NCBI GenBank assembly: GCA_900555735.1
Contig: USMI01000097.1
Span: forward strand, 1 to 7,305
Source: an uncultured Eubacteriales bacterium
GTDB taxonomy: Bacteria; Bacillota; Clostridia; Oscillospirales; Oscillospiraceae
DNA: 7,305 nt
Reading direction: 5' to 3'
Made by a program: the position numbers and the translations under genes
Notes under the pieces: model-generated
What the model was told of the DNA's origin: nothing
The model's database searches: none
Seen by the model: the letters and a program-made list of their open reading frames with translations, nothing else
In this document: positions 1-4,609 of the stretch, one piece after another
How positions within the stretch are numbered: the first letter of the stretch is position 1
Layout: each line of letters opens with the position of its first letter

Positions 1-466
1 CGATCTCCGAGGGCTGGAACTGCACGCCGATCTTCAGCCAGCGGGTAGCGCCCTTGGCCGTCACCGCGATGGGGTTGTGGGGAATGATGACCAGGATCAG
101 GAAGATCACGGACACATAGATCAAGGCTCTGCCCGCGCCGCGAAGCCGCTGATAGTTGAATTTACTGACCAGCAGCATCACCGCCGTACCCAGCACGGCG
201 AAAACGCCCTGCTTTTCAAAGTAATACAGCGGGTTGTGGCGGGAGGGCGCTTTCTCATAATAGGCGGAGGGAAAGCTGGCGGACAGGAGGATCACCAGAC
301 CGATGGCCGTCAGCAGCATGACCAGCAGACAGAAGGTCAGGTCGATGGGACCTTTGGCCAGTTCCCGGCTCTCTTCCATTTTTTCCCGGCGGCGCTGCTT
401 GCGCTCCTGAAGGGCCAGCTTCTCCTGATGGGTCAGGGGACGGCGGCGGGGCCGTGTCTGGGTCAT
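1..466 (-). CDS. ftsW: FtsW/SpoVE/RodA-family SEDS peptidoglycan polymerase, N-terminal part (runs off the left edge)
   Basis: The ATG at 466-464 follows a strong AAAGGAGG site at 474-482. The 155 visible residues begin with a basic, charged cytoplasmic tail (about residues 1-43, rich in R, K, E and Q). Hydrophobic segments follow at about 44-66, 84-100 and 110-128. The fragment ends in GVQFQPSE (residues 147-154), the hallmark FQPSE motif of SEDS proteins, preceded by a KGATRWLKIG stretch typical of FtsW/SpoVE/RodA. Known role of the family: membrane glycosyltransferase that polymerises lipid II, working with a class B penicillin-binding protein. It lies 46 bp downstream of an ORF ending in MraY sequence, which fits a dcw-cluster order and favours FtsW or SpoVE over RodA. 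The C-terminal ~60% is outside the window, so the choice among FtsW, SpoVE and RodA rests on context. Confidence 0.88.
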   Translation of the reverse strand, partial: MTQTRPRRRPLTHQEKLALQERKQRRREKMEESRELAKGPIDLTFCLLVMLLTAIGLVILLSASFPSAYYEKAPSRHNPLYYFEKQGVFAVLGTAVMLLVSKFNYQRLRGAGRALIYVSVIFLILVIIPHNPIAVTAKGATRWLKIGVQFQPSEI

Positions 467-473
467 GGATGTT

Positions 474-482
474 TCCTCCTTT
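474..482 (-). promoter_or_regulatory. Ribosome binding site of the ftsW-like gene
   Basis: The minus strand reads AAAGGAGGA here, about seven bases before the ATG at 466. It is close to the full anti-Shine-Dalgarno complement and fixes this start rather than a later one. No convincing promoter is seen in the 46-bp gap to the upstream ORF, so the gene is probably transcribed with it. Confidence 0.75.
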
Positions 483-512
483 CTCTCCGAATCAAGTCAA
501 GGTCTTACCGGT

Positions 513-860
513 TTACAGATAGCGGCCCCGGATGCCGTAATACGCCAGCAGGCAGAACACTGCCGTAATGGACACAAAGACCGTTACGATCTTCACCTCG
601 CTCCAGCCGCACCGCTCCAAATGGTGATGCAGAGGGGCCATTTTGAAAAACCGCTTGCCATGAGTGGCCTTGAAGTATCCAACCTGTATAATATCGGACA
701 AAGTTTCCAGAATGTAGATGATCCCCACCGGAATCAGCACCAGCGGCATATCAAAGGCAAAGGCCAGCGCCGCCACCGCGCCGCCTAAAAACAGGCTGCC
801 GGTATCACCCATGAAGCACTTGGCGGGATGGCGGTTATACAGGGCGTAGAAGCCCAGCAG
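513..860 (-). other. mraY: MraY C-terminal fragment inside the chimeric ORF
   Basis: Residues 267-381 of the chimeric ORF carry the MraY signatures HPAKCFMGDTGSL and APLHHHLERCGWSE and the family's C-terminal helix. MraY transfers phospho-MurNAc-pentapeptide to undecaprenyl phosphate to make lipid I, and a full enzyme has about 320 residues. Only the last third is present. The catalytic Asp of the FMGD motif and the His triad are intact, but the DD pair lies in the missing part. In many Clostridia mraY is followed by ftsW, sometimes with murD between, so this fragment and the downstream ftsW-like gene probably belong to one native cluster. Confidence 0.85.
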
Positions 861-1658
861 ACTGCCGCACAGGGCGGAGGAGATGACCGCCACCTTGGCA
901 GGGCCGCCGCTGGACCAACCGGCAAGGCGGTTGGCGAAGCTGATAAAGAAGTTGGCGATACCGGTACGCTCCAGAAACGCGCCGAAGATGATGAACAGCA
1001 CGATATAGGTATAGCACACACTGATGGGCGTGCCGATGACGCCGGAGGTGGTATAGAACAGCTTATAGATGATGGTCTTGAGTGCATCATACAGTGTGGA
1101 GGCATTCACCGCGCCGGCGTAGCTCAGCTGATTGATGAAGGCATAGACGATCAGCGCGCCCGCCACACACAGAATAGGAACGCCCACGCAGCGGCGGCAC
1201 AGCTCCATCAGCACCAGAATTCCCACCACGCCGATGATAACGTGCACCGGCTCGATACGGGTGGACAGGCGTACCAGCGACATGGCGTTGATGGCAAAAT
1301 AGAAGAAGCAGGAAGCGCCTACCACCATCAGCACGATATCGTACCATGGCAGGTAGTTTACCTTTACATGGTGCTTGCTGGCAGGGTAAGTCAGGAAGCC
1401 GATGATCACGATGCAGCCCACGAACAGCGTGAGCCGGACCTCCGGCATATCCTTGGAAAACAGGGTCATGGCGATGCAGAACACACCGAACACCGCCATC
1501 AGTATACGGATGATGAGCTGCGGCACGCCCTCCCACATACGGGTGGCGGATTCGCGGTCATATTTCCGCATCACCGCATCCAGATCCGTAGCCTCTTCGA
1601 CGGCGGTATCACTGCCTGCCGCCGGGCTGGTATCCGGCTTTTTCTTGTCGTTGCTCAT
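513..1658 (-). CDS. In-frame chimera: N-terminal TRAP 4TM/12TM fused permease joined to the C-terminal third of MraY
   Basis: Residues 1-265 follow the TRAP 4TM/12TM fused permease family in order: a charged N-tail with the RKYDRESATR motif (31-40), membrane segments near 48-66, 76-92, 106-127, 138-154, 158-176 and 213-230, then FGAFLERTG (225-233) and GGPAKVAVISSAL (251-263). A complete member has roughly 600-700 residues and would continue with an ISGSS-type stretch and the large DctM-like half. Instead, from about residue 267 the sequence is MraY: NRHPAKCFMGDTGSLFLGG (275-293) with the active-site Asp at 285, an ETLSDIIQVGYF helix (318-329), the APLHHH triad (His 344-346), and a last membrane helix at 357-376. 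The MraY part lacks the N-terminal two thirds, including the DD pair needed for catalysis, so neither half should be active by family standards. It follows the TAXI binding-protein gene by 93 bp and has a weak GGGAGA ribosome site (1668-1673). Possible explanations are a true fusion, a deletion joining two operons, or an assembly chimera. Confidence 0.85.
   Translation of the reverse strand: MSNDKKKPDTSPAAGSDTAVEEATDLDAVMRKYDRESATRMWEGVPQLIIRILMAVFGVFCIAMTLFSKDMPEVRLTLFVGCIVIIGFLTYPASKHHVKVNYLPWYDIVLMVVGASCFFYFAINAMSLVRLSTRIEPVHVIIGVVGILVLMELCRRCVGVPILCVAGALIVYAFINQLSYAGAVNASTLYDALKTIIYKLFYTTSGVIGTPISVCYTYIVLFIIFGAFLERTGIANFFISFANRLAGWSSGGPAKVAVISSALCGSLLGFYALYNRHPAKCFMGDTGSLFLGGAVAALAFAFDMPLVLIPVGIIYILETLSDIIQVGYFKATHGKRFFKMAPLHHHLERCGWSEVKIVTVFVSITAVFCLLAYYGIRGRYL
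852..875 (-). other. Fusion junction between TRAP permease and MraY sequence
   Basis: The change of family falls within residues 262-269 (SALCGSLLG). SSALCGS is expected in TRAP permeases, where it normally continues with ISGSS. GSLLGF is expected in MraY just before the N-x-HPAK motif. The overlap residues ALCGS suit both families, so the join may lie in a short stretch of shared sequence. The reading frame is kept across it. The exact breakpoint cannot be fixed without the intact parents. Confidence 0.7.
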
Positions 1659-1695
1659 AGTTGATTCTCTCCCAAATTTTACAGAATAGCGCGAG

Positions 1696-1723
1696 GGCTA
1701 CGGCGGGAAACCCCGCCGCAGCC
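1696..1723 (-). promoter_or_regulatory. Intercistronic hairpin between TAXI gene and TRAP permease
   Basis: Twelve-base arms at 1696-1707 and 1712-1723 pair with a single G-U and a four-base loop. On the minus strand the stem is GGCTGCGGCGGG with CCCGCCGTAGCC. No T-run follows, so it is not a classical terminator. Stable stems between a binding-protein gene and its permease often protect the upstream mRNA 3' end or lower permease expression. That role is inferred here. Confidence 0.55.
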
Positions 1724-1751
1724 TTGAAAAGTGTCAATACCGCGTTAAGGA

Positions 1752-2759
1752 TCAGTCGCCGAAGTACACGTCCTTAGCAATAACGGTCTCGGTGTAATAG
1801 TCAGAGGTCTCCAGCAGCTTGGCAATGTGCTCGCCGTCCAAGCTCACCAGATAGGTGTCCTTGGTGGTGGCCAGATCGGTCACAGCAGTGGTAGGAGCAC
1901 CGGCCACAATGAAGGCGGCGTCGATCTGACCGTTCTTCAGAGCGTCAGCGCTGTCGCCGAAGGACTGGTAGGTGGGCTTGATGTCATTCTCGGTCAGGCC
2001 GTAAGCGCCCAGCACGTCGATGGCATTGAAATACACGCCGGAGCCGGGGGCGCCGATGGACACAGCCTTACCCTTCAGATCCTCCACGGTCTTGATGCTG
2101 GGATTGGTGGTGACGATCTGCACCTGTTCCATGTACAGGGCGGCCACGGTGGAGAAGCCCTCGACCTTGGCGTCGAACAGGTTGGTGCCGTTGTAGGCGT
2201 AAGCCATAACGTCGGACTGGCAGAAGGCTAGGTCGGCGGTGCCGTCAGCCAGCTCCTGGATGTTGGCCTGAGAGCCGTTGCCCACCAGACCCACGACGCT
2301 GACACCGGCGTTGTTGGAGGCGTGCTGCGCGATCACGGAGCCGAAGGCATAGTAGGTGCCGGACTCGCCGCCGGTGACAAAGCGCAGGTTGCGGGAATCG
2401 GTAGCGCCGGCGCCTTCCTTCACGGAAGCGACCTCAAAGCCCTTCTCGGCGAAGTACTTGGCAGCGCCGGGATGATAAGGCACGGAGGTGACGGAAGCGC
2501 CGTACTCCAGGCTCAGCTCGGCATACTTGGCGTGGCTGCTGACCAGAGACTCGGCATTGTCAAAGATGTCGGCCACAAAGTTGTAGATATCCTGCTCAGC
2601 CACGTCGTCACGGGCCAGAATCACCGCGCCCACCGCCACAGTGGTGGTATCGGTATGCTCAGCAACAGTGTCGCCGTTGCTGCCGTTGTCACCGCCGCCG
2701 CAGGCCACCAGGCTCAGGGCCATGACCAGCGCCAGGATCAGTGCAAAAAACTTTTTCAT
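1752..2759 (-). CDS. TAXI-family TRAP transporter solute-binding lipoprotein with circularly permuted domain order
   Basis: The binding protein captures a substrate outside the membrane and delivers it to the fused TRAP permease; the substrate cannot be read from the sequence. Residues 1-20 form a lipoprotein signal (KK start, hydrophobic core, SLVAC lipobox with Cys20), followed by a Gly/Asn/Ser/Asp linker. The TAXI N-terminal signature appears only at residues 125-140 (LRFVTGGESGTYYAFG). The usual central motifs follow: NGSQANIQ (161-168), LAFCQSD (177-183), LKGKAVSIGAPGSG (228-241) and GQIDAAF (277-283). The protein stops early at residue 335, after YYTETVIAKDVYFGD. The part that should come next, TTVAVGAVILARDD through VPYHPGAAKYFAEKG (residues 39-107), lies instead between the lipobox linker and the N-terminal signature. 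HPGA is normally at the extreme C-terminus of TAXI proteins. Total length, 335 residues, is normal, so all pieces seem present in a new order. The start is supported by GTGAGGAG at 2767-2775. Confidence 0.88.
   Translation of the reverse strand: MKKFFALILALVMALSLVACGGGDNGSNGDTVAEHTDTTTVAVGAVILARDDVAEQDIYNFVADIFDNAESLVSSHAKYAELSLEYGASVTSVPYHPGAAKYFAEKGFEVASVKEGAGATDSRNLRFVTGGESGTYYAFGSVIAQHASNNAGVSVVGLVGNGSQANIQELADGTADLAFCQSDVMAYAYNGTNLFDAKVEGFSTVAALYMEQVQIVTTNPSIKTVEDLKGKAVSIGAPGSGVYFNAIDVLGAYGLTENDIKPTYQSFGDSADALKNGQIDAAFIVAGAPTTAVTDLATTKDTYLVSLDGEHIAKLLETSDYYTETVIAKDVYFGD
2415..2675 (-). other. Displaced C-terminal block of the TAXI protein, bounded by GGCGAC
   Basis: This segment codes for about residues 29-115, which match the family's C-terminal region. 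On the minus strand it begins at GGCGAC (2670-2675). The same six bases form the last two sense codons of the gene (1755-1760). Placing the block after the gene's present end would restore the normal TAXI order through a single shared Gly-Asp, so this hexamer is a likely breakpoint. The downstream boundary, around residues 112-120 (VKEGAGATD), is less certain. Confidence 0.7.
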
Positions 2760-2766
2760 GGTATAC

Positions 2767-2775
2767 TCTCCTCAC
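2767..2775 (-). promoter_or_regulatory. Ribosome binding site of the TAXI gene
   Basis: GTGAGGAGA on the minus strand ends seven bases before the ATG at 2759, a normal spacing. The encoded protein then opens directly with a lipoprotein signal peptide, which supports the start. Confidence 0.65.
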
Positions 2776-2818
2776 TTTATTGTGCCGCGTGCCGCGGCCA
2801 AATTGATTTAACGGACGT

Positions 2819-2847
2819 ATTATACTCCCATATTCCCTATTTTGCAA
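2819..2847 (-). promoter_or_regulatory. Sigma-70/SigA-type promoter of the TAXI-TRAP operon
   Basis: The minus strand carries TTGCAA (2847-2842), a 17-bp spacer and a perfect TATAAT (2824-2819). Transcription would start near 2812 and give a leader of about 50 bases. The leader contains a GC-rich stretch with a repeated TGCCGCG (2783-2799) that might be an operator or a small hairpin; this is unproven. Confidence 0.75.
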
Positions 2848-3030
2848 GTCAAAACGCAAAGAAATTCATTTTTTCTTTTTGCAGTTTCTTTATATTCTGA
2901 TATCTTATTCACTTTTCCTCCCAGACGCCCCGTTTTCATTCAGGCTTTTATGCATTTCGGCACCGTATATTCACGATTCTATTCTGAGGAATCACGCTTT
3001 AGCATGATAGAATTCCTGCATAATTTGCAG
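2848..3030. other. AT-rich intergenic stretch, no gene seen
   Basis: Between the TAXI promoter and the pepD terminator the sequence is clearly more AT-rich than the genes. It holds no ORF with a ribosome site or recognisable protein. Two imperfect inverted repeats are visible near its right end: AGGAATCACGCT (2987-2998) with AGCATGAT and ATTCCT (3001-3017), and CTGCA/TGCAG around TAATT (3016-3030). Neither has a terminator-like T-run. They could be protein-binding sites or chance. Confidence 0.4.
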
Positions 3031-3031
3031 T

Positions 3032-3075
3032 AAAAAGGCGGCATACCTGCATTTCCCGCTTGCAGATATGCCGCC
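3032..3075 (-). terminator. Rho-independent terminator of pepD
   Basis: A 15-bp stem (3061-3075 with 3037-3051, one G-U) and a nine-base loop are followed on the minus strand by TTTTT (3036-3032). It begins 22 bp after the pepD stop codon. It separates the thrS-pepD unit from the TAXI-TRAP promoter downstream. Confidence 0.9.
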
Positions 3076-3097
3076 ATACATTATTTCAATATCGCGC

Positions 3098-4546
3098 TTA
3101 CTTGCTGCGCTTAAGGATCTCGCACACCAGCGCGTATACCCGCTCGGTGGAGGGCACATTCAGCCGCTCCCGGACAGAGTGTACGTCGTGCAGCTCAGGC
3201 CCCATGGAGATGGCATCCAGTCCGGGGATCTTCTCGATCAGCAGACCGCACTCCAGACCGCCGTGGGTCGCCTCCACCACGCCCTCCTTGCCGGTCAGGT
3301 CGTGATAGGTCTCCAGCACCATATCGCGGAAGGCGGAATTGCGCTCGTACTGCCAGCCGGGGTACTTGCCCCGCTCGGTAACAGTGCCGCCGGCGAACTC
3401 CACGATGGAATGGACACGCTGGGCCAGCATCTCCTTCTGGGAGGCGATACTGGAGCGGATGGAGAAGGTGATATACAGGCCGTCCTCCTCCAGCTTCAGT
3501 ACGCCCATGTTCAGGGAGGTCTGCGTCAGCCCGGGGAAGTCCACGCTCATAGCCTGCACGCCCTGAGGCAGCGCCAGCAGCGTATGCAGCATGAGATTGG
3601 TCGTGACCTCGCTGATGGCGGCGCTCACATCCGTCTTGGCGCACTTCAGGTTGATGCCGTCGTCGCAGCCGGTATATTCGTTTTTCAGGGTGGCGTCGAA
3701 TTCCGCAATAAACGCTTCAAACTCAGCCTCTTTTCCGGACGGGATGGCCACCGCCGCATCGCAGCGGGAGCAGATCACATTGTCGAACTGACCGCCGGAC
3801 AACGCCGCCAGCCGCAGACCATGAAAACGCTCCATGGCGCTGTACAGCACCCGGCCCATCTGCTGATTGGCGCTGGCCCGGCCCAGATGGATGTCCGCGC
3901 CGGAGTGGCCGCCCTGCAGGCCGGAGAGCGTAACGGTATAGCCGCTCATGCCGTCCACCGGCTCCATAGCGCCGGGCAGATGGCAGTCCGCCCGCAGACC
4001 GCCCGCGCAGGACACTGTGAATACGCCCTCCATCTCGGAGTCCAGATTCAGCAGCTTTCTGCCCTTCAGATCGGAGCAGTCCAGTGCGAAAGCGCCGTCC
4101 ATGCCCACCTCCTCGTCCACGGTGAACACCGCCTCGATGGGCGGATGGGCCAGCGTGTCGTTCGCCAGAATGGCCAGAATCATGGCCACGGCGATGCCGT
4201 TGTCGCCGCCCAGAGAGGTCTTGTCGGCCCACACCCATTCGCCGTCGGTCCGCAGGTCAAGGCCCTCGGCAGCCATATCCTTGGTACAGTCGTCGGACTT
4301 GGCGCAGACCATGTCGATATGGCCCTGCAGGATGATGGGCACGGCGCTCTCATAGCCTGCGGAAGCGTCCTTCCAGATAATGACGTTGTTGCAGGGCTCC
4401 TGCCGGTAACGCAGGCCCAGCTCCTTGGCGAAGCCCACACACATATCGCTGATGATCTTGGTGTTGCCGCTGCCGTGAGGCACGGAGCAGAGCTTTTCAA
4501 AATACTCGAATACCTTTTCAGGCTTCAATCCGGATAAAACTGCCAT
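3098..4546 (-). CDS. pepD: Aminoacyl-histidine dipeptidase PepD (Xaa-His dipeptidase, M20 family)
   Basis: This is a cytoplasmic zinc-dependent exopeptidase that splits dipeptides, classically Xaa-His such as carnosine, and recycles amino acids from imported or internal peptides. The 482-residue length matches E. coli PepD (about 485). Metal and catalytic residues appear in family order: LQGHIDMV with His76 and Asp78, SLGGDNG with bridging Asp115, TVDEEVGMDG with Glu145 as general base and Glu146, NLDSE with Asp169, and a C-terminal His456 in DVHSVRE. The lid/dimerisation domain fills about residues 185-400. The ATG at 4546 follows AGGAGGAG (4551-4558) at close spacing. The gene lies 63 bp downstream of thrS on the same strand with a hairpin between, so it may be partly read through from the thrS promoter; no separate promoter is evident. 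It ends at a strong terminator. It seems intact. The true dipeptide preference is not shown by the sequence. Confidence 0.93.
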   Translation of the reverse strand: MAVLSGLKPEKVFEYFEKLCSVPHGSGNTKIISDMCVGFAKELGLRYRQEPCNNVIIWKDASAGYESAVPIILQGHIDMVCAKSDDCTKDMAAEGLDLRTDGEWVWADKTSLGGDNGIAVAMILAILANDTLAHPPIEAVFTVDEEVGMDGAFALDCSDLKGRKLLNLDSEMEGVFTVSCAGGLRADCHLPGAMEPVDGMSGYTVTLSGLQGGHSGADIHLGRASANQQMGRVLYSAMERFHGLRLAALSGGQFDNVICSRCDAAVAIPSGKEAEFEAFIAEFDATLKNEYTGCDDGINLKCAKTDVSAAISEVTTNLMLHTLLALPQGVQAMSVDFPGLTQTSLNMGVLKLEEDGLYITFSIRSSIASQKEMLAQRVHSIVEFAGGTVTERGKYPGWQYERNSAFRDMVLETYHDLTGKEGVVEATHGGLECGLLIEKIPGLDAISMGPELHDVHSVRERLNVPSTERVYALVCEILKRSK

Positions 4547-4550
4547 AATT

Positions 4551-4558
4551 CTCCTCCT
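4551..4558 (-). promoter_or_regulatory. Ribosome binding site of pepD
   Basis: AGGAGGAG on the minus strand lies four bases before the ATG at 4546. This is tight but workable spacing and confirms the start. Confidence 0.75.
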
Positions 4559-4567
4559 GTCGAAACT

Positions 4568-4594
4568 GCCGGAAGGGTCAAAGGCCCTTCCGGC
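4568..4594 (-). terminator. Hairpin after thrS, weak or partial terminator
   Basis: Perfect ten-base arms (4568-4577 and 4585-4594, GCCGGAAGGG with its complement) enclose a seven-base loop, 15 bp after the thrS stop. On the minus strand the stem is followed by AGTTTCG, only a short T-run, so termination may be incomplete and leave some transcript for pepD. Its position between two same-strand genes fits partial termination or mRNA processing. Confidence 0.6.
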
Positions 4595-4609
4595 AATTTG
4601 TTCCTATTG

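Noticed and set aside
785..1105. A frameshift as the cause of the TRAP-MraY change
   Set aside because: No other minus-strand frame after the junction encodes the TRAP continuation (no ISGSS-type motif), and none before it encodes MraY N-terminal motifs, so the change is a replacement of sequence and not a frameshift.
828..1664. 278-codon plus-strand ORF opposite the chimeric ORF
   Set aside because: The translation is a His/Asp/Gln-rich antisense product with no recognisable motif; the minus frame has clear TRAP and MraY motifs.
1728..1737. TTGACA-like element on the minus strand in the TAXI-permease gap
   Set aside because: No acceptable -10 box follows at 16-18 bp; that region is the GC-rich hairpin.
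2322..2900. 192-codon plus-strand ORF opposite the TAXI gene
   Set aside because: It has no ribosome site or family motif and runs through the TAXI promoter; it is an antisense shadow.
3068..4537. 489-codon plus-strand ORF opposite pepD
   Set aside because: It is an antisense shadow of pepD with low-complexity His/Gln/Gly-rich translation and starts within the pepD terminator hairpin.
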